A stretch of DNA of 6,841 bases, from contig JACZXN010000093.1 in NCBI GenBank assembly GCA_022571575.1, positions 1-6,841 of the forward strand, read 5' to 3'. The translations under genes were made by a program, and so were the position numbers. Source of the stretch: Chloroflexota bacterium. Lineage in GTDB: Bacteria; Chloroflexota; Dehalococcoidia; UBA3495. The notes beneath the pieces are model-generated. The model worked only from the letters and a program-made list of their open reading frames with translations, made no database searches and was not told the DNA's origin. Below, one piece after another: positions 1 to 6,029 of this stretch (position 1 is the stretch's first letter; each line of letters starts with the position of its first letter).

Positions 1-504
1 TGGGACCAGGGTGAAATAGTTGATGCCCCGCTCGTAGAGGTAACCGCGCAACAGCCGGGGGTACTTGGTGGCGATGCGCAGTTGCTTGCCCTCCTGGCGG
101 AACTCCAGGGCCAGGTCGGCCAGGTCGGAAAGGGAGGTCACGTCCATCCAGGAATCGGGCACCGCCATGACGAACTCGCACCGGCCGTATCTCAGGTCCG
201 CGATCAGCACCGCCGCCCGCGACTCGTCGTTGCGGTATTCCAGCACCCGGTCCAGGCCGGTCACGCCCAGTTCCGCGCTGCCCTCTTCCACCTTCTGGGT
301 CACGTCGGCGGTCCGCTGGAACAGCACCTCCACCCCTGGGATGGCGGGAACCGAGCCGGTGTAGCGCCGGGCGTTGGGCCGGTGGACGGGCAGGCCGCAG
401 GCGCTCATGAAGTCCAGGGTCGAGTCGTACAACTCGCCGTCGCTGGGCAGTGCTATGCGCAGCAGGCCAGGTCCGGGATTCTTATTTCGGTCTTGATCGT
501 TCAA
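1..504 (-). CDS. hisG: ATP phosphoribosyltransferase, short form (HisG), 3' end cut by window
   Basis: HisG condenses ATP with PRPP, the first committed step of histidine biosynthesis, in the cytoplasm. The frame is open for 168 codons from a TTG at 504 down to base 1 and has no stop, so the C-terminus is missing. Short HisG is usually about 200-230 residues. Visible family features are the N-terminal strand LRIALPSDGELYDSTL (residues 15-30), VLFQRTADVTQKVEEGSAE (60-78), ELGVTGLDRVLEY (78-90) and LRIATKYPRLLRGYL (142-156). The start is uncertain: no ATG is available, and the family start would fall near residue 14-15. TTG at 504 is the best recognised start codon, but only a weak purine stretch (AGAAAG) precedes it. 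The gene follows hisZ by nine bases in the same reading phase. Short HisG lacks the regulatory C-terminal domain and needs HisZ, which fits this neighbour. The product call is firm; the start is not. Confidence 0.9.
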   Translation of the reverse strand, partial: MNDQDRNKNPGPGLLRIALPSDGELYDSTLDFMSACGLPVHRPNARRYTGSVPAIPGVEVLFQRTADVTQKVEEGSAELGVTGLDRVLEYRNDESRAAVLIADLRYGRCEFVMAVPDSWMDVTSLSDLADLALEFRQEGKQLRIATKYPRLLRGYLYERGINYFTLVP

Positions 505-513
505 CTTTCTGGC

Positions 514-1761
514 CTAACTCGCTCCGAGAGCGATGAGCGCGTCCAGATTATAGGCGAAACCCAGGGCCGGGACGGCGTCGCCGCCGCCCAGGGCCCGGGA
601 GAGGGTGTCGTAGCGGCCGCCGCCGCCCAGGGTCCCCCGCCAATCGGGGTGGCTGACCTCGAAGATGACCCCGTTGTAATAGGCCAGGCCGCGGACCAGG
701 CCGAAGTCCAACACGATCCGTCCCTTGGAATCATCCCCACCGGGAAGGAGACCGATGACCTCCGACAGGCGGTTGGCGGCGTCCTGATTGGCCCCGGCCG
801 ACGCCAGGGCTTTCCTGACCGCTTCCAACGCCGGTCCGGGCTCGCCTTTGATCACCGCCAGGTCGCTGGCCAGTTCCAGTCCCTGGCGAAGTTTGGCCTC
901 GCTGTCGGTTCCCCGTATCTTGCGGAGCAAACGCTCCACCACCTCTTCGGGGGTCCGTTGGCCAAGTTGGTCGGCCGAGTTCCATTGCAGCAGTCCGAGC
1001 AGCACTGACCTGGCCTGGGCATCGTCCAGGCCCTGTATAGCCTGGCGCAGGGCCGCGTCCTCCGAGTCCATAAAACCGTTGGCGCCGCCCACCAGGTGCA
1101 GGTGCCGGCCATCTTCCAGGAATTTGGGCACTGCCGAGCGGCCTTCCCTGAGCTTAGGCATGCTCTGGATAATGAAGGACCGGGCCCGCTCGGACAGGCC
1201 CACCGGGTCCAGCAGACTATCAAGTATGTCCAGGTCGGCAAGCTGCAAACTCCAGCCGTCCAGTCCCAAATGGGCAGGCACGGCCACGGCCAGGTTCAGG
1301 AGTTCCACGTCGGCCGCGATCTCCGAAGAGCCGATGAGCTCGCCGCCCACCTGGGTGAACTGGCCGCTGGCCTCGGGGTGGGAGACGTCGAACCGGAACA
1401 CCGGGCCGCAGTACTGCCAACGCGCCGGAAGGTCGATGCCGGCCGCGTTCTCCAGGTAGTGCCGCATGATGGGCGAGGTGAACTCCGGACGCAGGCTGAC
1501 GGCGTTGCTCCCGGCGTCGGTGAAGCTGTAAAGCTGGGACGCCAACTCCCCGCCCGATTTCCTCAGGAATAGCTCGGTGGGCTCCAGGAGAGGAGTGTCC
1601 AGCATCCGGTAGCCGTAGCCGCTGAAGAGCCGGCACAACCGGTCTTGCAGTTCCCGGGAGTGGCGCCAGGGTTCTTCGGGCAGGTCGCGCATGCCCTGGA
1701 GCCGGGAGACGGTCTTGGTGGATTGGGCCGGTTGGCGGTACATATCAAAAGGCCGGGACAC
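514..1761 (-). CDS. hisZ: ATP phosphoribosyltransferase regulatory subunit HisZ (HisRS paralogue)
   Basis: The 415-residue product has the class II aminoacyl-tRNA synthetase fold of HisRS. Visible parts are GMRDLPEE (23-30), SLRPEFTSPIMR (89-100, motif 1 region), a motif-2-like QYCGPVFRFD (116-125) followed by GQFTQVGGELIGS (133-145), RGLAYYNGVIFEV (357-369) and GGGGRYDTL (379-387, motif 3 side). The protein stops about 30 residues after that motif, so the HisRS anticodon-binding domain is absent. In HisRS the 'RGLDYY' loop carries an Asp; here it is Ala360. Both facts favour HisZ over HisS, and the adjacent short hisG supports this. HisZ assembles with HisG into a hetero-oligomer that activates it and confers histidine feedback inhibition (family knowledge). 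The frame starts at GTG 1761, with an in-frame ATG at 1743 (Met7). Neither has a good Shine-Dalgarno sequence, so the exact start is open. Confidence 0.93.
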   Translation of the reverse strand: MSRPFDMYRQPAQSTKTVSRLQGMRDLPEEPWRHSRELQDRLCRLFSGYGYRMLDTPLLEPTELFLRKSGGELASQLYSFTDAGSNAVSLRPEFTSPIMRHYLENAAGIDLPARWQYCGPVFRFDVSHPEASGQFTQVGGELIGSSEIAADVELLNLAVAVPAHLGLDGWSLQLADLDILDSLLDPVGLSERARSFIIQSMPKLREGRSAVPKFLEDGRHLHLVGGANGFMDSEDAALRQAIQGLDDAQARSVLLGLLQWNSADQLGQRTPEEVVERLLRKIRGTDSEAKLRQGLELASDLAVIKGEPGPALEAVRKALASAGANQDAANRLSEVIGLLPGGDDSKGRIVLDFGLVRGLAYYNGVIFEVSHPDWRGTLGGGGRYDTLSRALGGGDAVPALGFAYNLDALIALGAS

Positions 1762-1783
1762 GGGTCAAATAGCTGGAATACGG

Positions 1784-1823
1784 CACAAATAAATAAGGAC
1801 GCCTCGAACGGTTTGAGACGCCC
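1784..1823 (-). terminator. Rho-independent terminator between the SDR genes and hisZ
   Basis: On the minus strand, GGGCGTCTC (1823-1815) pairs with GAGGCGTCC (1805-1797) as nine pairs including two G-U, around a nine-base loop. TTATTTATTT follows directly (1796-1787). This is the clearest terminator signature in the window. It lies about 100 bases past the stop of the SDR at 1922 and ends only 22 bases before the hisZ GTG. It may end the SDR transcript, attenuate hisZ, or do both. The function is inferred from shape only. Confidence 0.65.
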
Positions 1824-1914
1824 AGGGACGCCTTGGGGCTGCCGGTATTGTACATCAGCCCAGGCGTTACTTCCAAGAACGGGGGGTGTTCCGGAAGGAG
1901 GGGTTCTCACCCCT
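1797..1914 (-). promoter_or_regulatory. Structured RNA region: four consecutive hairpins ahead of hisZ
   Basis: Read on the minus strand, four hairpins follow each other with only 1-4 unpaired bases between them. P1 (1914-1899) is AGGGGU / ACCCCU closed by a GAGA tetraloop, which is of GNRA type on this strand only. P2 (1897-1870) is CUUCC-G-GAAC / GUUC-UU-GGAAG with a seven-base loop. P3 (1867-1828) is ACGCCU-GGGCUG / CAGCCC-CA-AGGCGU, twelve pairs with a two-base bulge. P4 (1823-1797) is the terminator stem. The run begins eight bases after the SDR stop and fills most of the 160-base spacer. It could be a cis-regulatory leader for hisZG, a stable 3' end of the SDR mRNA, or a small RNA. I do not recognise a named riboswitch class, and the T-box core is absent. 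Confidence 0.5.
1847..1876 (-). promoter_or_regulatory. Candidate sigma70-type promoter for hisZG
   Basis: On the minus strand, TTGGAA (1876-1871, four of six to TTGACA) is followed after 18 bases by TACAAT (1852-1847, five of six to TATAAT). The predicted start of transcription is near 1840. A transcript from there would carry a leader of about 80 bases containing the P4 terminator. The boxes overlap hairpins P2 and P3, so promoter and structured-RNA readings partly compete. The match is moderate and could be chance. Confidence 0.35.
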
Positions 1915-1921
1915 GCTACGC

Positions 1922-2674
1922 CTATGGATGAGCGTTCAGGCCTCCGTCGATATACACCGGCTGTCCGGTGCAGTAATCGCAGGACTCGGAGCAGAGGTAG
2001 ACCAACAGGGGGCCGATGTCGTTGGGAGTGCCCTTGCGCCGCAGGGGGGTGTAGCGGACCGCCAACTCTTCCTGCTGGGCCTCCAGCGGCTGGCCCTCGG
2101 TGTCGATCAGTCCGGTGCCGATGGCGTTGATCCGGATGTTGAACCGGCTCCATTCGACCGCAAGGGAGCGGGTCAAGGCCAACACGGCGGCCTGACTGGC
2201 GGCGAAGGCCGAGCCGTTGATCATGCCCCTTTCGGCCAGTTCCGAGACCAGGTTGACCACCCGGCCGTACTCGTCCTTGGCCATGCGGGGCAACACCTGT
2301 TGGGAGAGCAGGAACGGCGCTTTGGCGTTCCGGGTCTGCACGGCGTCCCACTCGTCAACGCTGATCTCCTCCAGGGGCCGGGCGAACATGCTGCGGGCGT
2401 CGTTGACCAGGATGTCGACCCTGCCGTGGGCCCGGTCGAACTGGTCCATGACGTTCCTGGCGCTGTCGGGAACGCTGGCGTCCATCACCGCGCCGCTGGA
2501 ACCGGAGGGCAGGGATGCCAAGACCGCGTCCAGCAGCGGCTGGGTGCGGGCCACGGCGAACACGCTGGCGCCGCCCTCAACCAGGGCCTGCGCCAAGAAA
2601 GGGGCCTCGCCGCCGCCGGAGGTCGCCAGTATGGCCGTCTTTCCGGAGAGGTCGTATTCGGGTAGGACCGGCAT
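1922..2674 (-). CDS. SDR-family protein with degenerate active site
   Basis: This 250-residue protein has a short-chain dehydrogenase/reductase Rossmann fold, with DLSGKTAILATSGGG at residues 8-22, DILVNDARS at 87-95, and a C-terminal GQPVYIDGG typical of the FabG-like classical group. Several signature residues are altered. The nucleotide-binding TGxxxGIG is replaced by TSGGGEAPF (18-26), NNAG by NDAR (91-94), and YxxxK by FAASQ (157-161). Asn116 and Ser144 of the usual N-S-Y-K tetrad remain. I read the codons at the last site as TTC and CAG, so the Tyr-to-Phe and Lys-to-Gln changes are in the DNA. The frame is intact at normal length, so it is not an obvious pseudogene. The ATG at 2674 is preceded by AGGAGA with six bases between, a good ribosome binding site. 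It follows the canonical SDR gene by 67 bases and is probably co-transcribed. It may be a non-catalytic partner or have a changed chemistry; substrate unknown. Confidence 0.9.
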   Translation of the reverse strand: MPVLPEYDLSGKTAILATSGGGEAPFLAQALVEGGASVFAVARTQPLLDAVLASLPSGSSGAVMDASVPDSARNVMDQFDRAHGRVDILVNDARSMFARPLEEISVDEWDAVQTRNAKAPFLLSQQVLPRMAKDEYGRVVNLVSELAERGMINGSAFAASQAAVLALTRSLAVEWSRFNIRINAIGTGLIDTEGQPLEAQQEELAVRYTPLRRKGTPNDIGPLLVYLCSESCDYCTGQPVYIDGGLNAHP

Positions 2675-2690
2675 CTAAATTCTCCTGACG

Positions 2691-2714
2691 CCAGGGCCGT
2701 GGTGCCGGCCCTGG
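2691..2714 (-). other. Strong intergenic hairpin between the two SDR genes
   Basis: A perfect nine-base inverted repeat (CCAGGGCCG / CGGCCCTGG) closes a six-base loop. On the mRNA strand it ends four bases before the AGGAGA ribosome binding site of the downstream SDR. No U-run follows on either strand, so it is a poor Rho-independent terminator. It could set relative expression of the two genes by stalling, processing or protecting RNA ends. The structure is seen directly; its role is a guess. Confidence 0.55.
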
Positions 2715-2741
2715 GGGATTGGGTTTCTAGTTACCTTTCTA

Positions 2742-3548
2742 TCAAACTTCCAGCGGGATCACCGGGGCGTGGCCGGTGGGGTTGATGCCCGCGGCCAGGC
2801 CGCCGCCGTCGGCGATGAACATCTCGCCGGTCATGTAATCCGAGGCCGGCGAGGCCAGATAGACGGCCAGCGGGCCAAAGTCCTCGGGCTTGCCCAGCTT
2901 GCCGGTGGGCAGGAACTCGCCGCCCCTGGGCAGGCTGGCGGACATGGTGTCGGTCGCCCCGGTGGGCACGAAGCCGGGCACGATGGTATTGGCGGTGATC
3001 CCGTAGCGGGCCAGGTTGAAGGAGAGCACCCGGCTGAGCTGGATCATGCCGCCCTTGCTGCAGCAATACATCCAGATATCCCGGCCGCCCCGCAGGCCGA
3101 ACCCGGAGGCCACGTTGATTATCTTGCCGCCTCCCTGGTCCACCATGGTCTGGGAGACCTCCCGAGAGCAGTAGAAGGCTCCGGTGAGGTTCACCTTCAT
3201 GATCCGGTCCCATTCCTCGTCGGTCAGGTCCCAGATGGCCTTGCGGACGTTGTCCGAGACCGCTCCGGCGTTGTTCAGCAGCACGTCGATCTTGCCGAAC
3301 CGGTCCAGGCAGGTCTGCATCAGGTTGGCCACCTGGGCCGAATCGGCCACGTCGGTCGACACTGAGATCGCGCTGACGCCCAGGGTCTCCGCCTCGGCGG
3401 CGGCCTCCTCGATGGGGCCCGTGCGGCGTCCGGCGATGACCAGGTCCGCTCCGGCGCGGGCCATGGCCCGGACCATTGCCCGGCCCAGGCCGGTGCCTCC
3501 GCCGGTGATTACGACCGTCTTTCCTTCCAGGCTAAGTGATTCCAGCAT
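2742..3548 (-). CDS. SDR-family NAD(P)-dependent oxidoreductase, canonical active site
   Basis: This 268-residue classical short-chain dehydrogenase/reductase has every expected motif: TGGGTGLG (15-22) for cofactor binding, LNNAG (91-95), Asn120 in KVNLTGAF, Ser148 in NVASG, and Tyr161/Lys165 in YCCSK. Arg41-Arg42 after the second strand suggests a preference for NADP(H), by family rule. The C-terminal GEMFIADGGG (residues 240-249) matches the FabG-like group, and a tail of about 20 residues follows it. It reduces or oxidises a carbonyl/alcohol, but the substrate cannot be read from the sequence. The ATG at 3548 is supported by GAGGA with four bases between. The gene leads a probable two-gene unit with the degenerate SDR at 1922-2674. 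Its upstream spacer contains inverted repeat A. General SDRs of this type are often annotated as glucose dehydrogenase, gluconate dehydrogenase or 3-oxoacyl-ACP reductase; I would not choose among these. Confidence 0.93.
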   Translation of the reverse strand: MLESLSLEGKTVVITGGGTGLGRAMVRAMARAGADLVIAGRRTGPIEEAAAEAETLGVSAISVSTDVADSAQVANLMQTCLDRFGKIDVLLNNAGAVSDNVRKAIWDLTDEEWDRIMKVNLTGAFYCSREVSQTMVDQGGGKIINVASGFGLRGGRDIWMYCCSKGGMIQLSRVLSFNLARYGITANTIVPGFVPTGATDTMSASLPRGGEFLPTGKLGKPEDFGPLAVYLASPASDYMTGEMFIADGGGLAAGINPTGHAPVIPLEV

Positions 3549-3599
3549 TCAGTCCTCTAAGCGGCGGGCGGTACAACCGCGTTTAAAATCAGATGAGCG

Positions 3600-3719
3600 G
3601 CTTCCTGCTGTCACCCCGAGCGTAGCGAGGGGTCTCGTTGCTCTGGTTGAACCGGCCTACACCGCAAAACGAGATTCTTCGTCGGCCTACGGCGCTCCTC
3701 AGAATGACGATTTTGAGGC
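3600..3719. repeat. Dispersed composite inverted repeat, copy A
   Basis: The left arm (3608-3639, beginning CTGTCACCCCGAGCGTAGCG) and right arm (3668-3719, beginning AACGAGATTCTTCGTCGGCC) match copy B at 6181-6297 with one difference in 32 and three in 52 bases. The 28-base centre between the arms is unrelated to that of copy B. Left and right arms are imperfect inverted repeats of each other (inner TCTCGTT / AACGAGA; outer TGTCANNCNGAG-like), and each arm also contains its own small hairpin. The copy lies 79 bases past the biotin ligase stop and 51 bases before the SDR start. No coding sequence is associated with it. It resembles intergenic repeats I recall from many environmental bacterial genomes, but I cannot verify that here. 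Confidence 0.88.
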
Positions 3720-3775
3720 AAGGCTCCCTTTCGGGGGAAAGGATTATTGTCTACGCTACGCCCGCCCCTTTCTAC

Positions 3776-3790
3776 GGGTATGGGATACCC
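3776..3790 (-). other. Small palindrome just past the biotin ligase stop
   Basis: GGGTAT and ATACCC flank three bases, forming a six-pair hairpin that begins seven bases after the ligase stop codon on the minus strand. An overlapping ATGGG / CCCAT pairing is an alternative. No U-tract follows, so it is only weakly terminator-like. The rest of the 249-base spacer holds repeat A and a ribosome binding site for the SDR, with no open reading frame I trust. Confidence 0.3.
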
Positions 3791-3797
3791 ATGCTGA

Positions 3798-4577
3798 TCA
3801 ATGACCGCTCAACGTTACGTCTCCAGCGGTCAGGGTTAGCAGGAGGCCGTCGTCCTGCCGCAGGAGCAGGTTACCCATCTCATCGGTACCCTCGGCCACG
3901 CCGGTGAAGGTGTCGTCTCCCCAGGTCGCCACCAGACGTTGGCCGGTGGTCTCCAGCAGGTCTTGCCATTCGCCGATGGGAGATTTCCCCTGGCCCAACG
4001 CCAGGTAAAGGGCGTCCAGGTCCATGAGGAATTGGCGGAGCAGGTCTTCCCGGGGGACCTCCCGCCCGGCGGCGGCGTTGACGCTGGTGGCGAAGGAAGA
4101 TATCTCTTCGGTTTCGTCGGTGTCCAGGCTCACGTTCATGCCTAAGCCGAGCACAGCATACCATACGGTATCCCCGGTGATGACGCTCTCGGCCAGGATG
4201 CCGGCGGCTTTCCGTCCGCCGATGAGCAGGTCGTTGGGCCATTTGATCTTGGGGTCCAGCCCGGTGATCTTGCGCACCGCCCGGGCGGCGGCGATGCCGC
4301 CGATGATGCTGATGAAAGGCAGGGTTTCCAGGGTGGGACGGAACAGGACGGAAACCAGCAGGTTGCCCGGCTGGGATACCCAACTGCGGCCCTGGCGTCC
4401 CCGGCCCGCCCGCTGCACCTCGGCCACCACCACCGCGCCTTCCTCGGCGTCGCCCTCCCCCAGCTTGGCGGCCTCGTCCATGGTGGAGGAAAGCTCGGGG
4501 AAGTAAAGCAGCCGCCGCCCAACTATGCGGGTGAACAACCCCTGCCGGACGGTCGCGGCAACTAAGTTAGGAGGCAT
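3798..4577 (-). CDS. birA: Biotin--[acetyl-CoA-carboxylase] ligase, monofunctional BirA
   Basis: The 259-residue enzyme makes biotinyl-AMP from biotin and ATP and transfers biotin to a lysine of the biotin carrier domain of acetyl-CoA carboxylase or related carboxylases. The catalytic domain is complete: STMDEA (31-36), the biotin/adenylate loop GRGRQGRSW (58-66), KWPND (112-116), GRKAAGILAE (121-130) and GLGMNV (144-149). A small C-terminal SH3-like domain follows (about 212-259, TGQRLVATWGDDTFTG onward). Almost nothing precedes the catalytic domain, so the N-terminal helix-turn-helix that makes E. coli BirA a repressor is absent. This is a group I ligase and should not regulate biotin genes. 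The ATG at 4577 has no strong Shine-Dalgarno sequence (AAGG lies about 13 bases upstream). The gene is 44 bases after glyQS and may depend on its transcript. Confidence 0.95.
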   Translation of the reverse strand: MPPNLVAATVRQGLFTRIVGRRLLYFPELSSTMDEAAKLGEGDAEEGAVVVAEVQRAGRGRQGRSWVSQPGNLLVSVLFRPTLETLPFISIIGGIAAARAVRKITGLDPKIKWPNDLLIGGRKAAGILAESVITGDTVWYAVLGLGMNVSLDTDETEEISSFATSVNAAAGREVPREDLLRQFLMDLDALYLALGQGKSPIGEWQDLLETTGQRLVATWGDDTFTGVAEGTDEMGNLLLRQDDGLLLTLTAGDVTLSGH

Positions 4578-4610
4578 GGCGAGTTCGAGCCTTAGACGTA
4601 ATATGAAAAC

Positions 4611-4622
4611 GCGGCGAGCCGC
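4611..4622 (-). terminator. Weak hairpin with short T-run after glyQS
   Basis: On the minus strand, GCGG-CTCG-CCGC begins at the last base of the glyQS stop codon, followed by GTTTTCATATT. The four-pair stem is short for a terminator, though very GC-rich. If real it would partly end the glyQS transcript before the biotin ligase gene. It could equally be chance in GC-rich DNA. Confidence 0.2.
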
Positions 4623-6016
4623 TACCAGCCGTGCTCGATCCGGTCCTTGAGGATGTCCACCAGTTCGGAGACCGGTACTCGTGATTGGTGCATGGAATCC
4701 CGGTCGCGGATGGTCACCTGGTGGTCGTCGATGGTGTCGAAATCGATGGTCACGCAGTAGGGCGTGCCGATCTCGTCCTGGCGGCGGTAGCGGCGGCCGA
4801 TGCTCTGGGCGTCGTCGTACTGGGTCCTGAAGTGCTTGCGCAGCACGTCGTAGACCCTCCGGGCGGTGGGCAGCAGCTTCTCGTTCCTGCTCAGCGGCAG
4901 GGCGGCCACGGTGACCGGCGCCAGGTTCCGGTGGATGTGAGAGACCACGCGCACCTTGCCGTCTTCAGGGGGGCCGTCGGGTTCCTCGTCGTAGGCGTCC
5001 AGCCAGAAGGCCAGCACCGCCCGGTCGACGCCGCCCGAGGGCTCGATGACGTAGGGCAGATACCGTTGCTCCTCGCCTTCACCGGCCGATTCGTCGAAGT
5101 AGGTCAGGTCCTGGCCGCTAACTTCCTGGTGCCGGCGCAGGTCGAAGTCCCCGCGGTTGGCGATCCCCTCAAGTTCCGCCCAACCCCAGGGGAAACGGTA
5201 CTCGATGTCGTAGCAGTCCTTGGCGTAGTGGGCCAGTTCGTCTTCGCCATGCTTACGCAGTCGCAGGTTCTCGGGCCGTATGCCATAGTCGATGTACCAC
5301 TGGAAGCGGGCTTCGACCCACTTGTCCAGCCATTCCTGGTCGGTGCCCGGCTTCACGAAGAACTCCGCCTCCATCTGCTCGAACTCCCTGGTGCGGAAGG
5401 TGAAGTTGCCGGGGGTGATCTCGTTCCGGAACGACTTGCCGATCTGGCCGATGCCGAAGGGCAGTTTCTTACGGGTGGAGTCCAGCACGTTCTTGAAATT
5501 GACGAAGATGCCCTGGGCGGTCTCGGGCCGGAGAAAGACCTCGTTGGCCGTGTCTTCCACGGGGCCCATGAAGGTCTTGAACATCAGGTTGAAGCGGCGC
5601 GGTTCGCCCAGTTCGCCTTCGCAAGCGGGGCAGCGCAGCGCTTTGAGCGCGGCCGCTGCCTCCGGCGATTCCGGGTCCACTCCGGTTTCCTCCAGCAGAT
5701 GGTCCTGGCGGAACCGGGAGTTGCATTTTTTGCATTCGACCAACGGGTCGGTGAAGTTCTCCACGTGGCCGCTGGCGACCCACACCTGGGGGTGCATCAG
5801 GATGGCGGCGTCCAGGCCCACCATGTCGTCCCGCTCCGTGATCACCGAGCGCCACCAGGCCTCTTTGACGTTGCGTTTCAGTTCGACGCCCAGGGGGCCG
5901 TAGTCCCAGGTGGAACCCAGGCCTCCGTAGATCTCCGAGCTTTGAAACATGAAACCCCGGCGCTTGGACAGAGACATCATCTTGTCCATGTCGGCGTAGG
6001 GCATATGGCGGGTCAA
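4622..6016 (-). CDS. glyQS: Glycyl-tRNA synthetase, alpha2 dimer type
   Basis: This class II enzyme charges tRNA-Gly with glycine in the cytoplasm. The 464 residues are full length for the homodimeric bacterial type. In order: RGFMFQSSEIYGG (20-32) with TWDYGPLG (36-43); two CxxC pairs, C95/C98 and C129/C132, that look like a zinc ribbon; RPETAQG (163-169); motif 2 FRNEI (196-200) with REFEQMEAEFF (210-220); WAELEGIANRGDFDL (279-293); motif 3 around EPSGGVDR (325-332); and a C-terminal anticodon-binding domain from about residue 366, including RRYRRQDEIGTP and VTIRDRDSM. The start is TTG at 6016: AGGAGGT (6029-6023) lies six bases upstream, ideal spacing. The nearby ATG at 6004 (Met5) would be 18 bases away from it. 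Either start leaves the domains intact. It is the first gene after a 316-base spacer, so a promoter there is likely. Confidence 0.97.
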   Translation of the reverse strand: MTRHMPYADMDKMMSLSKRRGFMFQSSEIYGGLGSTWDYGPLGVELKRNVKEAWWRSVITERDDMVGLDAAILMHPQVWVASGHVENFTDPLVECKKCNSRFRQDHLLEETGVDPESPEAAAALKALRCPACEGELGEPRRFNLMFKTFMGPVEDTANEVFLRPETAQGIFVNFKNVLDSTRKKLPFGIGQIGKSFRNEITPGNFTFRTREFEQMEAEFFVKPGTDQEWLDKWVEARFQWYIDYGIRPENLRLRKHGEDELAHYAKDCYDIEYRFPWGWAELEGIANRGDFDLRRHQEVSGQDLTYFDESAGEGEEQRYLPYVIEPSGGVDRAVLAFWLDAYDEEPDGPPEDGKVRVVSHIHRNLAPVTVAALPLSRNEKLLPTARRVYDVLRKHFRTQYDDAQSIGRRYRRQDEIGTPYCVTIDFDTIDDHQVTIRDRDSMHQSRVPVSELVDILKDRIEHGW

Positions 6017-6022
6017 AGGGGT

Positions 6023-6029
6023 ACCTCCT
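6023..6029 (-). promoter_or_regulatory. Ribosome binding site of glyQS, deciding a TTG start
   Basis: AGGAGGT matches the full anti-Shine-Dalgarno core and sits six bases before TTG at 6016. The alternative ATG at 6004 would be 18 bases away, outside the normal range. The rare start codon is therefore favoured. Confidence 0.8.

Noticed and set aside
82..1008. Plus-strand open frame of 308 codons across hisG and hisZ
   Set aside because: It crosses the boundary of two well-supported minus-strand genes, and its product is rich in Gly/Gln/Ala with no motif. It is a shadow.
514..1761. Histidyl-tRNA synthetase (HisS)
   Set aside because: There is no C-terminal anticodon-binding domain, the RGLDYY Asp is Ala, and a short hisG is adjacent. 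HisZ explains all three.
1762..1921. T-box or histidine-rich leader peptide controlling hisZG
   Set aside because: P1 contains GGGTGAGAACC, but the T-box core is absent. No short frame with a run of His codons is present.
3727..3742. CCTTTC / GAAAGG hairpin with a G-rich loop
   Set aside because: It is six pairs with no U-run on the gene strand and no positional logic. It is probably incidental.
3184..3907. Plus-strand open frames running through repeat A and the birA 3' end
   Set aside because: They are composed of the SDR antisense, the repeat element and the spacer. There is no ribosome binding site or family resemblance.
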